From Spirochaetia bacterium (lineage in GTDB: Bacteria; Spirochaetota; UBA4802; UBA5550), in assembly GCA_009885955.1 (NCBI GenBank), contig VFJS01000041.1:1-64000 (forward strand): a DNA stretch of 64,000 nt, given 5' to 3'. Position numbers and translations under genes: made by a program. The notes under the pieces are model-generated. The model saw nothing but the letters and a program-made list of their open reading frames with translations. It ran no database searches and was not told the DNA's origin. Shown in pieces: positions 34,284 through 44,095 of this stretch (the first letter of the stretch is position 1; each line of letters starts with the position of its first letter).

Positions 34284-34817
34284 ATGAGAGAATTAAGTCC
34301 TGATCATAACATAAAGTTGAAGGAAAACCTGGCCGGCCGGTTTCCCAATGCCGGATTTAAGGTAGAGGAGAACCGCGGGATCGTTGTGATTGAAGCATCC
34401 CGGTCATCGCTCATTGAGCTGATGAAGCATTTAAAAGAGGATGCCGGCTGTTCCTTTAATGTCCTCATGGATCTCACGGCAGTCGATTATCTTGATAAAC
34501 GTAAATCCGAGGAACGGTTTGAAGTTGTGTACATGCTTTTTTCATCAACCAGCCTCCACAGGGTCAGGATTAAAGTGAAGGCCGGGGATGGCGACGATGT
34601 CCCCTCTCTGGTTTCTATCTGGAAAGGGGCAAACTGGCCTGAACGCGAAGTATTTGATTTTTTCGGCATTAAGTTCAGCGGGCATCCGCTCATGGAAAGG
34701 CTGATCATGCCTGACGAGTTCAGGGGGTATCCCCTGAGAAAGGACTTCCCCCTTGAAGGGCAGGGCGAGGATTATCTTATTGAATCTATACTGATTCCTG
34801 ATAAAACGAAGATATAA
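34284..34817 (+). CDS. nuoC: NADH-quinone oxidoreductase subunit C (operon 1)
   Basis: 177-aa 30-kDa-type subunit on the peripheral arm. Signature at about 112-145: PSLVSIWKGANWPEREVFDFFGIKFSGHP. It ends with the [11 protein letters not shown] block typical of NuoC. Separate from nuoD, unlike the NuoCD fusion of enterobacteria. Confidence 0.95.
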   Translation: MRELSPDHNIKLKENLAGRFPNAGFKVEENRGIVVIEASRSSLIELMKHLKEDAGCSFNVLMDLTAVDYLDKRKSEERFEVVYMLFSSTSLHRVRIKVKAGDGDDVPSLVSIWKGANWPEREVFDFFGIKFSGHPLMERLIMPDEFRGYPLRKDFPLEGQGEDYLIESILIPDKTKI

Positions 34818-34829
34818 GGAAGCAAAGAA

Positions 34830-36095
34830 TTGACTAATAAAAATTCAGATAACAGCGCCGGGAAAAATCCCCTGCCCGATACCTATTCAACGAGGCAGGA
34901 AGTTTTAAAGAATGAGGCAGAGCACCTTGAAAATGGCCTCATGCGCATAAACCTGGGGCCTTCCCATCCTGCAACTCATGGTATTCTGCAGAATGTGATG
35001 GATCTTGACGGGGAAACAATAGTGAAGGCCAGGCCAGTTATTGGATATGTCCACCGGTCCTTTGAAAAACTGGGAGAAAAATATACCTACAACCAGTTTC
35101 TGAACTGTACCGACCGGATGAACTATGTCTCCTCTCCCATGAACAACATTGCATGGATAAATGCCGTTGAGGAGATGATAGGGATCAATGTTCCGTCACG
35201 GGCGCAGGTGGTGAGGACAATCATCAATGAACTGAGCAGAATTTCAGATCATATCATATGCAATACGGTGCTCGGTGTGGACCTTGGCGCTTTCACCGGG
35301 CTTCTCTACCTGTACCATTACAGGGAGATGTTTACCAATATCCTTGAAAAGATGACCGGCGCCAGGCTTACCACGACCTTTAACAGGGTCGGCGGCCTTG
35401 AGATGGATATATATGACGGCTTTGCCGCAGACGTTAAGGATTTCCTGAAAGTTTTTCCGAAAATCCTGAAAGATTTCGAGGGACTTCTCATCCATAACAG
35501 GATATTTATCGACAGGACAAAGGGTGTCGGCGCGATCGATAAAGAGACAGCCCTGTCCTACGGATATACCGGGCCGAACTTGCGGGCCACAGGATGCGAT
35601 TATGATGTCCGCAAGGCCTATCCCTATCTCCTTTATGACCAGGTTGATTTCGATATACCCGTGGGTATTGACGGTTCAGTCTACGACAGGTTTCTGGTCC
35701 GTAATGAAGAGATGTATCAGAGCATGAAGATCGTGAGCCAGTTAATAGACAATATCCCGGCCGGTCCGTACAGGGTGGAGGACTATCACTACTCGCTTCC
35801 GCCGAAAAAGGATGTCTACGAAAAGATGGAGGAGCTCATATATCATTTTAAAATAGTCATGCACGGGATACAGGTACCCCCTGGAGAGTTCTACTCGGCT
35901 GCAGAAATCGCGAATGGCGAGATGGGGTTCTACATTGTTTCCGACGGCGGGAAAACCCCGTACCGGGTGCATGTACGGCGGCCATGTTTCTGGTACTACC
36001 AGTCTTTCCCCGAACTTGTCGAAGGGTCGATGCTGGCTGATGCCGTCGCTGTGATGAGCTCGCTGAATGTCATAGCCGGCGAGCTTGACGGATAA
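34830..36095 (+). CDS. nuoD: NADH-quinone oxidoreductase subunit D (operon 1)
   Basis: 421-aa 49-kDa-type subunit, forming the quinone pocket with NuoB. Starts at TTG 34830, 12 bp after nuoC, with aaggaa upstream. The N-terminal ~45 residues are extra relative to the second copy. Key block [12 protein letters not shown] at about 53-64 holds the quinone-site His residues. [24 protein letters not shown] and the C-terminal [11 protein letters not shown] are also present. Confidence 0.96.
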   Translation: MTNKNSDNSAGKNPLPDTYSTRQEVLKNEAEHLENGLMRINLGPSHPATHGILQNVMDLDGETIVKARPVIGYVHRSFEKLGEKYTYNQFLNCTDRMNYVSSPMNNIAWINAVEEMIGINVPSRAQVVRTIINELSRISDHIICNTVLGVDLGAFTGLLYLYHYREMFTNILEKMTGARLTTTFNRVGGLEMDIYDGFAADVKDFLKVFPKILKDFEGLLIHNRIFIDRTKGVGAIDKETALSYGYTGPNLRATGCDYDVRKAYPYLLYDQVDFDIPVGIDGSVYDRFLVRNEEMYQSMKIVSQLIDNIPAGPYRVEDYHYSLPPKKDVYEKMEELIYHFKIVMHGIQVPPGEFYSAAEIANGEMGFYIVSDGGKTPYRVHVRRPCFWYYQSFPELVEGSMLADAVAVMSSLNVIAGELDG

Positions 36096-36118
36096 ATAAC
36101 AGAAGGAATGGTTGAGAA

Positions 36119-36607
36119 ATGTCTTTTGCATATACAGATGTAAGCATGAAAGAGTTTCAGGAATTGCAAAAAAATTTTCCCGGGGATGCAAAAGGGAAGA
36201 TGTCCCTTGTCATCCCGGCACTATGGCTCAGCCAGAGACAGAACGGATGGATAAACGGTGATGTTGTGGAATATGTCGCAGGGCTAACCGGGACTGAACC
36301 GCTCCATGTATGGGGGGTGGCTACCTTTTATTCAATGTTCAACAAGGAGCCGGTGGGGAAAACCCTTTTACAGTTCTGCACTAATATATCATGCGGGCTG
36401 CTTGGCGGCAATGAGCTGATACAGCATGCATGCAGCCGCCTCGGAATTGAGAAGGGAGGCACAACGCAGGATAAAAAGTTTACAATTTTTGAAGTGGAGT
36501 GCCTGGGGGCCTGCGGAACAGCCCCGGTTGTGCAGGTGAATGACACCTATCATGAAAACATGACAATGGAAAAGCTGGACAGTCTGATAGACCAGATGAG
36601 CAGTTGA
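36119..36607 (+). CDS. nuoE: NADH-quinone oxidoreductase subunit E (operon 1)
   Basis: 162-aa 24-kDa-type subunit of the NADH module. [2Fe-2S] cluster N1a ligands: C87, C92 (FCTNISC), C128 and C132 (CLGAC). The preceding HVWGVATFYSMF block is the family hallmark. Only operon 1 has this gene. Confidence 0.96.
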   Translation: MSFAYTDVSMKEFQELQKNFPGDAKGKMSLVIPALWLSQRQNGWINGDVVEYVAGLTGTEPLHVWGVATFYSMFNKEPVGKTLLQFCTNISCGLLGGNELIQHACSRLGIEKGGTTQDKKFTIFEVECLGACGTAPVVQVNDTYHENMTMEKLDSLIDQMSS

Positions 36608-36643
36608 TATAGTTCCTAAATTTAATAAATATATAAAGTTAAA

Positions 36644-37906
36644 ATGCCAGAAAAAAGAATAATACTCGATAAGATTGAAGACAAACATTCCCCTAATATT
36701 GACTTTTACCGGGGGAATGGCGGTTACGAGGCCTTGAAAAAAGCCCTGACCCAGATGAGCCCATCTCAGATACTGGATGAAATGAAAGCATCCAACCTGA
36801 GGGGACGCGGAGGAGCCGGTTTCCCGGTAGGTGTTAAATGGAGTTTCATCAATAGAACCTTTCCGGGTCCAAAATACCTCATCTGCAATGCGGATGAGGG
36901 TGAGCCCGGGACCTTTAAGGACAGGGAAATTCTTCAGAAAAAACCCCATATCATGATTGAAGGTATGATAATCGGAGCCTATGTCATGGGCCTCGATGCC
37001 GGATATATCTATATACGCGGCGAGTTTTATGAACCCATACAGGCTGTAGATAAGGCAATACGAGAGGCCTATGATGCCGGTATTCTGGGAAAGGACATCA
37101 TGGGAAGCGGTTTTTCCTTTGATCTCTACACCTACCGGGGAGCAGGGGCATACATATGCGGCGAGGAATCGTCGCTCATCAATTCCCTTGAAGGGAAGAG
37201 AGGATTGCCGAGGTTGAGGCCTCCGTTCCCTGCACAGGTGGGGCTCTACGGCAGGCCTTCAACGGTTAACAATGTGGAATCTTTCTCTGCGGTGCCATCA
37301 ATTATAAATAACGGCGGTAAGTGGTATGCAGGTCTTGGAACCCCGAAATCAGGGGGGACAAAGCTTTTTTCCATATCAGGCCATGTGAACAGGCCCGGGG
37401 TTTATGAGATTCCCATGGGGACTCCATGGACCGAGCTTTTCAACGACATGGCAGGAGGTGTGAAGGACGGGAAAAAGCTGAAAGCCGTAATTCCCGGAGG
37501 AAGCTCAACACCGGTGCTGAGGCCCGAAGAGCTTGACGGGATGACAATGGACTACGAATCAGTACAGTCAAAAGGCTCCATGCTCGGTTCCGGCGCGGTA
37601 ATTGTCCTTGATGAAACCACCGATATGGTAAAACTCCTCTATCGCATCCTTCACTTTTATGCCCATGAATCCTGCGGACAGTGCACGCCATGCAGGGAGG
37701 GCTGCGACTGGTATTATGATATTATCAGCCGCATCAGGCATGGGAAAGGGAGGCTCGAGGATCTGGATCTCTTTGAAAGGCTTGCAAAAAATATCGGTCC
37801 CAATACCATCTGCGCCTTTGGCGACGCCTTTACGACTCCGGCCCTCTCCTTTACACGAAAATTCAGGGATGAGTTTGTGGAATACATTAAAAACGGAAAC
37901 AAATGA
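36644..37906 (+). CDS. nuoF: NADH-quinone oxidoreductase subunit F (operon 1)
   Basis: 420-aa 51-kDa-type subunit. Binds NADH and FMN: GRGGAGFPVGVKW (about 53-65), NADEGEPGTFKDRE (about 86-99) and YICGEESSLINS. Cluster N3 ligands are in ESCGQCTPCREGC near residue 347-359, with a distal Cys in NTICAFGDA. It ends in tga one base before nuoG. It makes operon 1 competent for NADH. Confidence 0.97.
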   Translation: MPEKRIILDKIEDKHSPNIDFYRGNGGYEALKKALTQMSPSQILDEMKASNLRGRGGAGFPVGVKWSFINRTFPGPKYLICNADEGEPGTFKDREILQKKPHIMIEGMIIGAYVMGLDAGYIYIRGEFYEPIQAVDKAIREAYDAGILGKDIMGSGFSFDLYTYRGAGAYICGEESSLINSLEGKRGLPRLRPPFPAQVGLYGRPSTVNNVESFSAVPSIINNGGKWYAGLGTPKSGGTKLFSISGHVNRPGVYEIPMGTPWTELFNDMAGGVKDGKKLKAVIPGGSSTPVLRPEELDGMTMDYESVQSKGSMLGSGAVIVLDETTDMVKLLYRILHFYAHESCGQCTPCREGCDWYYDIISRIRHGKGRLEDLDLFERLAKNIGPNTICAFGDAFTTPALSFTRKFRDEFVEYIKNGNK

Positions 37907-37907
37907 T

Positions 37908-39470
37908 ATGGCTAAAATAACCATTGACGACAAAGTTATCGAATATAGCGGAAATCCCAATCTCATTGAGCTGGCAAAGGAGAACGGGATTGATATCCCT
38001 CACTTCTGCTATCACCCGGCGCTCACGATTTCCGGAAACTGCCGCATGTGCCTCGTCGAGGTGGGTACACTCTGCAAAAACCAGCAGACCGGCGAATATG
38101 AGAAGGACGACAAGGGAAATATTAAAGTAAACTTTATGCCCAAGCCCCAGCCGGGATGCTACCAGCAGGTGAGCGACGGCATGGTGATCCGCACCAATAG
38201 TGAACGTATTATAGAAGCGAGGAAGGGGGTTCTTGAATTTACACTTGCAAATCATCCCCTGGACTGCCCCGTTTGCGATCAGGCTGGCGAGTGTGTTTTA
38301 CAGGACTACTCCTTTCAATACGGTTTTTCAAGGTCACAGTTCATCGAAAAGAAGCGGACGTATAAGAAGAATGAAATTTCTCCGGTCCTTACACAGGAGA
38401 TGAACAGGTGCATTCATTGCGACCGCTGCGCAAGGTTCACCACTGAAATTGCCGGTGAAAGCTCCTTTGCCAGGACATGGCGAGGAAATAAAATGGAACT
38501 CTCCGTGCTGCCGGGAGGAACCATAACGCATAATTACCAGGGCAATATGGCTGATATCTGCCCTGTCGGCGCCCTCACCATTACCGATTTCCGGTTCAAG
38601 TCGCGCGTCTGGTTTCTCAACTACGGCGTTACCCTGTGCACATCATGCGGCAAAGGCTGCAGCGTGATGACCTCGCACAAGAAAGGGAAGGTATTCAGAC
38701 TGAAACCTGTATACAATGAAAAGGTAAATACATACTGGATGTGCGATCATGGAAGGCTCCGTTACCGGTTCCTGAATGAAAGCCGTAAATCGGGCCATTC
38801 AGCAGGCGGTAAGAAGGCCAATTTTCAGTCCGCCCTGTCCTTAGCAGCTGAGATATTAAAAGCATCAAAAAATATTGGAGTCATCGCCAGCGCAAAAGAG
38901 AGCCTGGAAACCTGTATGGTTCTATCCAGGTTTTTCAGGGAGGTTGCTCCAACAGCACATGTTGATTACAGGGTGGATGATGCCCAGGTCCGTGATGACA
39001 GGTCGTTGCGGCCGGGAGAGCTTCTCCGTGCAAAGGATCCCTATCCAAATAGTTTTGGCGCAAGGGAAGCCGGTCTCCTTCCGGGGCAGGGGGGCGCAAC
39101 AGCCATAGATATTCTGGGGGCTCCGGAAAAATTTGATGCCGTTGTTTTGTTCATAGATGATCATATCATTGAGGCAGGAGACAGGCTCGGGAACATGTCA
39201 AAAGCTAAAAACCTGATTGTATTATCGCCCTTCGAGAGCAGTCTTGATTCCACTGCCGCAGTATCCTTTGCAACCAGGGCATATTCCGAAACATCGGGGA
39301 CATATATAAACATTGACGGCATACGCCAGAAATACTGTCCAGTATTACCCCCGCTTGGTGATGCACGCGATTCCTGGGATATATTGAATCAGCTGTCCGG
39401 CCTGATGGGGAAATCTTTCGGGCTCGATTCTATCGGAAAAATACGCTCCCACTTTAAACTGGGGGATTAG
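37908..39470 (+). CDS. nuoG: NADH-quinone oxidoreductase subunit G, short form (operon 1)
   Basis: 520 aa from ATG 37908, one base after nuoF stop; a longer in-frame reading from 37659 would lie wholly inside nuoF and is rejected. Ligands for [2Fe-2S] N1b are C34, C45, C48 and C84. HPLDCPVCDQAGEC holds the His/Cys set of N5 and CIHCDRC the N4 set. CTSCGKGCSV with a later Cys in YWMCDHGRLRY makes the extra molybdopterin-type cluster (N7-like). The C-terminal region (about 290-520) is a shortened molybdopterin-oxidoreductase domain; common NuoG proteins run to 700-900 residues. Shorter versions occur in some phyla, so this is not evidently truncated by mutation. Confidence 0.92.
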   Translation: MAKITIDDKVIEYSGNPNLIELAKENGIDIPHFCYHPALTISGNCRMCLVEVGTLCKNQQTGEYEKDDKGNIKVNFMPKPQPGCYQQVSDGMVIRTNSERIIEARKGVLEFTLANHPLDCPVCDQAGECVLQDYSFQYGFSRSQFIEKKRTYKKNEISPVLTQEMNRCIHCDRCARFTTEIAGESSFARTWRGNKMELSVLPGGTITHNYQGNMADICPVGALTITDFRFKSRVWFLNYGVTLCTSCGKGCSVMTSHKKGKVFRLKPVYNEKVNTYWMCDHGRLRYRFLNESRKSGHSAGGKKANFQSALSLAAEILKASKNIGVIASAKESLETCMVLSRFFREVAPTAHVDYRVDDAQVRDDRSLRPGELLRAKDPYPNSFGAREAGLLPGQGGATAIDILGAPEKFDAVVLFIDDHIIEAGDRLGNMSKAKNLIVLSPFESSLDSTAAVSFATRAYSETSGTYINIDGIRQKYCPVLPPLGDARDSWDILNQLSGLMGKSFGLDSIGKIRSHFKLGD

Positions 39471-39558
39471 GCCGCATCGGGCAGATGAGCCGGGTTAATA
39501 ACAGGAGAGGGCGAGTCAGGATATTCTAAATTATCATTATGGCTGAGAACAGGAAACT

Positions 39559-40599
39559 ATGGAAGAGTGGATTATAGACATATTAATTTCCCTGGCAAAG
39601 ACGCTGGCCTTCTTCGGTGTAATACTCCTTTGGGCCGCATACATAACCCTTGGCGAAAGAAGATTTGCCTCCTTTTTCCAGAATCGCCTCGGCCCGAACA
39701 GGGCCGGGATTTTCGGTCTCCTGCAGCCCCTGGCAGACGGTATCAAGTTCATGATGAAAGAGGAGATTATACCTAAAAATGCAAACAGGGCATTTTACCT
39801 CCTGGGCCCGACACTTTTTATAACCATAGCTCTCATTCCCTGGGCAGCCATCCCCTTCGGAGACACTGTAGTCATAGCGGGAAGGGAGGTAAAGCTGCAG
39901 ATAGTCGACCTCAATGTGGGTATTCTTTTCATGATTGCCGTTTCATCGATCGGCGTGTACGGAATCATGATAGGGGGATGGGCGTCTAACAACAAGTATT
40001 CCCTCCTTGGGGCAATACGCTCATCGGCCCAGCTCATAAGCTATGAAATTACCATGGGTATTGCGCTGGCTGCTGTTTTCCTCCTCAGCGGCAGCCTGAG
40101 CACAAGGGATATCATAATAGCACAGATGCAGTCTCCATGGCACTGGAATGTCTTTGTCCAGCCCCTTGGCTTTATCGTATTTTTTGTAAGCATCCTTGCC
40201 GAAACCAACCGCGTTCCCTTTGACCTTGCCGAGGCAGAATCGGAACTCATCGTGGGGTACCATACGGAATACGGCGCATTTAAATTTGCCATGTACATGC
40301 TGAGCGAATATATAAACCTCATTACAGCGTCGGCACTGATAACGCTGCTTTATTTCGGAGGCTGGGGGATTCCCTTTGTGGATCTCGGCAGACTTGGGCT
40401 TTCAGTCAACCTTGCCGGGCTTATATCGGTCATTGTATTTCTGGTTAAAACTGGATTTTTTGTATTTGTTTTCATATGGATTCGCTGGACCCTTCCGCGT
40501 TTCCGCTATGACCAGCTGATGAACCTGGGTTGGAAGATCCTCCTTCCCCTGGCCCTGGTTAACCTGTTCGGCACTGCAGTGGTTGCGCTGCTGGTTTGA
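39559..40599 (+). CDS. nuoH: NADH-quinone oxidoreductase subunit H (operon 1)
   Basis: 346-aa membrane subunit with eight or more spans, the quinone entry and E-channel subunit. RRFASFFQNRLGPNRAG (residues about 33-50) and the acidic loop ETNRVPFDLAEAESELIVGYHTEYGAFKFA (about 213-242) are diagnostic. An 88-bp gap separates it from nuoG. Confidence 0.96.
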   Translation: MEEWIIDILISLAKTLAFFGVILLWAAYITLGERRFASFFQNRLGPNRAGIFGLLQPLADGIKFMMKEEIIPKNANRAFYLLGPTLFITIALIPWAAIPFGDTVVIAGREVKLQIVDLNVGILFMIAVSSIGVYGIMIGGWASNNKYSLLGAIRSSAQLISYEITMGIALAAVFLLSGSLSTRDIIIAQMQSPWHWNVFVQPLGFIVFFVSILAETNRVPFDLAEAESELIVGYHTEYGAFKFAMYMLSEYINLITASALITLLYFGGWGIPFVDLGRLGLSVNLAGLISVIVFLVKTGFFVFVFIWIRWTLPRFRYDQLMNLGWKILLPLALVNLFGTAVVALLV

Positions 40600-40635
40600 T
40601 GGATAGTATTGATGTTGAATTGTGGAGCATAGAAA

Positions 40636-41154
40636 ATGGCTATAAATGTAAGGGCTAAATATCTGAACAAAACAGAAGAGATGAGCTTTATCGACAGGCT
40701 CTATCTTCCTGCCATCGTGAAAGGGATGTTTATAACCATGAAACATTTTCTCTTTACAAAGGCATACACGGTGGAGTACCCTGAAGAGAGGAAGCCCATA
40801 GCCCCCAGGTTCAGGGGCAGGCATGTAATGAAGAGGGACGAAATGGGGCGCGAGAGGTGCACGGCATGCTACTGCTGCCAGTACTCCTGCCCTGCGGAGT
40901 GTATCAATATCGAGGCTGCTGAAGTGACCGGCGATATCAGGAATAACCATCCCGAAGACAAGTATGCCAGGGTTTTTGAGATCGAGCTTCTCCGCTGTAT
41001 CTTCTGCGGATTCTGCCAGGAGGCGTGCCCCAAGGCCGCGATTTATCTTGAGGAATTCTATGAATTGGCTGATTACGATGACAGGAGCAAATATCTCCTT
41101 ACGAAAAAGGAGATGATGGAAACTGAAGGCAAGCCTGTAAAATACAGGGTATAA
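40636..41154 (+). CDS. nuoI: NADH-quinone oxidoreductase subunit I (operon 1)
   Basis: 172-aa ferredoxin-like subunit carrying clusters N6a and N6b. First set: C75, C78, C81, C85 (CTACYCCQYSCP; C80 is extra). The second set is RCIFCGFCQEACP. Relays electrons to NuoB N2. Amphipathic N-terminus lies on the membrane. An aggatagaaaa-type leader precedes the ATG. Confidence 0.96.
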   Translation: MAINVRAKYLNKTEEMSFIDRLYLPAIVKGMFITMKHFLFTKAYTVEYPEERKPIAPRFRGRHVMKRDEMGRERCTACYCCQYSCPAECINIEAAEVTGDIRNNHPEDKYARVFEIELLRCIFCGFCQEACPKAAIYLEEFYELADYDDRSKYLLTKKEMMETEGKPVKYRV

Positions 41155-41209
41155 AATATTTGGATCATCGGAACTATCAAAAATAAAGAGAGTTTATTCG
41201 GGAAATTTT

Positions 41210-41764
41210 ATGGAATCTTTAATTAAACCGGCAGCATTTTATTTTTTTTCAGCAGTAGCCGTTGTTACGGCAATCATGGTCATCGTGAAGAGAAATCCCG
41301 TTACCAGCGGTATCAATCTTGTCCTGACATTCTGCAGCATATCGGCCATATACGTCCTGCTTAACTCGCAGTTTATTGCCGTGATACAGGTTCTTGTCTA
41401 TGCCGGCGCGATTATGGTGCTTATCATTTTCGTAATCATGCTTCTTAACCTCCGGCCGGTAGAGTCAATAATGGATAAATCAACAGGGGTGAGAATTGCC
41501 GCAATTTTTGTTTTTGTCACGGCCCTTGGCGTTTCTCTTGCAGCCATTCTCACAAGCGGCGGGATCAGCGGAAGGAGCGGCGGAATTACCGACGAGTTTC
41601 TTGCAAAGACAGGGACCATACAGGTTATATCGAGGTCGCTCTTTTCAGAATATTTACTCCCCTTTGAGCTGACTTCGCTTCTTCTTACCGTGGCTATTAT
41701 CGGTGTGGTGATACTGGCTAAAGGGATGAAGGTAAGAAAGAAGACCGGCCCTGGCAGTGAATGA
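41210..41764 (+). CDS. nuoJ: NADH-quinone oxidoreductase subunit J (operon 1)
   Basis: 184-aa five-span membrane subunit with the pi-bulge helix region (VLVYAGAIMVLIIFVIMLLNL, about 60-82), whose rotation gates the E-channel. The ATG follows a gggaaattt leader; about 68 bp separate it from nuoK. Confidence 0.95.
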   Translation: MESLIKPAAFYFFSAVAVVTAIMVIVKRNPVTSGINLVLTFCSISAIYVLLNSQFIAVIQVLVYAGAIMVLIIFVIMLLNLRPVESIMDKSTGVRIAAIFVFVTALGVSLAAILTSGGISGRSGGITDEFLAKTGTIQVISRSLFSEYLLPFELTSLLLTVAIIGVVILAKGMKVRKKTGPGSE

Positions 41765-41833
41765 TACATTTCGCAGAATAGTATGTATATAAATATCAAT
41801 ATCGATTAATAAGGTGACTAAACAGGATCAGCC

Positions 41834-42139
41834 ATGGAATTGACTATAAATCATTATCTCGTATTAAGCGCCATTTTATTCTCAATCGGTACTGCCGGAG
41901 TTCTGATACGGAGAACCGGCATAGTAATACTGATGTCAATTGAGCTCATGCTCAACGCGGTTAATATTACCCTGGTTGCCTTTTCAAGGTATCAGCAGCA
42001 GGTGACCGGTGAGATACTTGTTTTTTTTGTAATGGCCGTTGCCGCTGCGGAAGCCGCTGTCGGCCTGGCAATCCTTGTAGTCGTATATCACCACAAAAAA
42101 TCAGTTGATGTCGATGAAATTAATTCGCTGAGGCGGTGA
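41834..42139 (+). CDS. nuoK: NADH-quinone oxidoreductase subunit K (operon 1)
   Basis: 101-aa three-span membrane subunit. The two membrane glutamates used for proton transfer are in MSIELMLNAVNI (about 38) and AVAAAEAAVGLAI (about 72). Ends 4 bp before nuoL. Confidence 0.96.
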   Translation: MELTINHYLVLSAILFSIGTAGVLIRRTGIVILMSIELMLNAVNITLVAFSRYQQQVTGEILVFFVMAVAAAEAAVGLAILVVVYHHKKSVDVDEINSLRR

Positions 42140-42143
42140 AAAA

Positions 42144-44075
42144 ATGAATTTTTCAGAATACGCATGGTTAATAGTCTTCTCTCCCTTCATTGGCTTTTTG
42201 ATAAACGGCCTGGTGGGGAGAAAATTTTCCGAAAAGACCATTGGCCTCATCGGGTCCCTTGCATCCACCCTCTCCTTTGTCATTTCTGTCCTGATTTTTT
42301 TTCAGTATTCCGCCCTTTCGCAGAAGGCGCCCATCCAGATTGATTTATTCAAGTGGATCGTGGCCGGCGGTATCAATGTCTCAATAGGATACCAGATAGA
42401 TTCACTCTCCCTTGTCATGGTTCTCGTAGTCACCGGCGTCGGGTCGCTGATACACTTTTATTCCATTGGATACATGCATGGTGAAAAGGGGTTTGCCAGA
42501 TATTTCGCTTATCTGAACCTGTTCATGTTTTCCATGCTGAATCTCGTTTTAGGGAACAACATACTGCTCATGTTTCTCGGCTGGGAAGGTGTGGGGCTCT
42601 GTTCATACCTGCTCATCGGCTACTATTATGAAACCGACTATGCGCCAACGGCAGGGAAAAAGGCTTTTATCGTAAACAGAATAGGCGACTTCGGCTTTCT
42701 CATCGGCATATTTCTCATCATACAGAATTTTGGAACCCTGAATTTTACCGAGCTTTCAACTGTTGTGGCAAAGGGGACTTCTGTCGGGAATGACACCATA
42801 TTCTGGATCACCCTGATGCTCTTTGTCGGGGCAACGGGCAAATCGGCACAGATACCGCTTTATGTCTGGCTCCCGGATGCCATGGCAGGCCCCACGCCGG
42901 TTTCGGCGCTCATCCATGCGGCAACAATGGTAACCTCGGGTGTTTACATGATCGCAAGGCTCAGTTTCCTCTATGTCCTTGCTCCCGAGACCATGGCAAT
43001 CGTCGCATTTGTCGGCGGGGCCACGGCTCTTTTTGCCGCAACGATAGGCACCCAGCAGAATGACATAAAGAAGGTACTTGCCTATTCCACGGTGAGCCAG
43101 CTCGGCTTCATGTTCATGGCAGTGGGGGTCGGCGCATTTACCGCGGGAATATTTCACCTCGTGACCCATGCCTTCTTCAAGGCGCTCCTCTTCCTCGGTT
43201 CCGGGTCTATTATTTATGCCCTCCACCATGAGCAGGATATGAGGAATATGGGAGGACTGCGAAAAAAACTTCCCGTGACATTTTTTACATTTCTCATGGG
43301 TACACTTGCCATCGCGGGGACGCCTTTTTTTTCCGGATTTTTCAGCAAGGATGAAATTTTATGGAAGGTGTTCAATTATAGTTCCCTTCTTTTCTGGATG
43401 GGGGCCCTGGCTGCAATGCTTACATCATTCTATATGTTCAGGCTCGTCTTCATGACCTTTTTCGGCGAGATGCGCTACCATGAACATGGAGGCCACCATG
43501 TTCATGAGTCCCCGGCTGTCATGACCGTACCCCTGATAATCCTTGCCGTCCTCTCGGTTTTCGGCGGATTTATGGGTATTCCCCATGTCCTCGATGTTTT
43601 TCATGTCGGCAACTACTTTGAGCATTTCCTGTCGTCATCGGTAAAGGACAGCCTTCCCATTGTTTTCGGGACAAAGGAGGAGTGGGGAACCATGTCTCTT
43701 TCGGTGATCATTGCCATTATAGGATTTACTATCGCCTATGTCATTTATCTGAAGAAAAAATATGTACCCGGAGATGACTCCACAATAAAGGGATATAAAA
43801 AAGTTATATACAACAAGTACTATGTTGATGAAATGTATGAGCGCACGGTCATTTCAGGGACCATCAGGATTTCAAAGACCGTTTATGAATACTTCGACAA
43901 GCTTGTCATCGACGGTATTGTCAACGGCGTGGGAAAATCGATTCGCAGAATAGGCGAGGGTATTCGCGGCACACAGACCGGATTGGTACGCGATTACATG
44001 CTGACAATGATAATTGGAGTTTCGATTATGCTTGTCTATGTTCTTGTCAATAAGTTCATGATGATCCGGTTATGA
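42144..44075 (+). CDS. nuoL: NADH-quinone oxidoreductase subunit L (operon 1)
   Basis: 643-aa antiporter-like pump subunit with about 16 spans and the lateral amphipathic helix at the C-terminus. LGWEGVGLCSYLLIG (about 148-162) holds the pump Glu. KSAQIPLYVWLPDAMAGPTPVSALIHAATMVTSG and LAYSTVSQLGFMF are diagnostic. Complete frame. Confidence 0.97.
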   Translation: MNFSEYAWLIVFSPFIGFLINGLVGRKFSEKTIGLIGSLASTLSFVISVLIFFQYSALSQKAPIQIDLFKWIVAGGINVSIGYQIDSLSLVMVLVVTGVGSLIHFYSIGYMHGEKGFARYFAYLNLFMFSMLNLVLGNNILLMFLGWEGVGLCSYLLIGYYYETDYAPTAGKKAFIVNRIGDFGFLIGIFLIIQNFGTLNFTELSTVVAKGTSVGNDTIFWITLMLFVGATGKSAQIPLYVWLPDAMAGPTPVSALIHAATMVTSGVYMIARLSFLYVLAPETMAIVAFVGGATALFAATIGTQQNDIKKVLAYSTVSQLGFMFMAVGVGAFTAGIFHLVTHAFFKALLFLGSGSIIYALHHEQDMRNMGGLRKKLPVTFFTFLMGTLAIAGTPFFSGFFSKDEILWKVFNYSSLLFWMGALAAMLTSFYMFRLVFMTFFGEMRYHEHGGHHVHESPAVMTVPLIILAVLSVFGGFMGIPHVLDVFHVGNYFEHFLSSSVKDSLPIVFGTKEEWGTMSLSVIIAIIGFTIAYVIYLKKKYVPGDDSTIKGYKKVIYNKYYVDEMYERTVISGTIRISKTVYEYFDKLVIDGIVNGVGKSIRRIGEGIRGTQTGLVRDYMLTMIIGVSIMLVYVLVNKFMMIRL

Positions 44076-44095
44076 TATAGATCTGGAGGCTGCTG

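Noticed and set aside
37659-37907. Longer in-frame reading of nuoG from 37659
   Set aside because: It lies entirely inside nuoF in another frame, and the [2Fe-2S] domain starts at ATG 37908 right after the nuoF stop.
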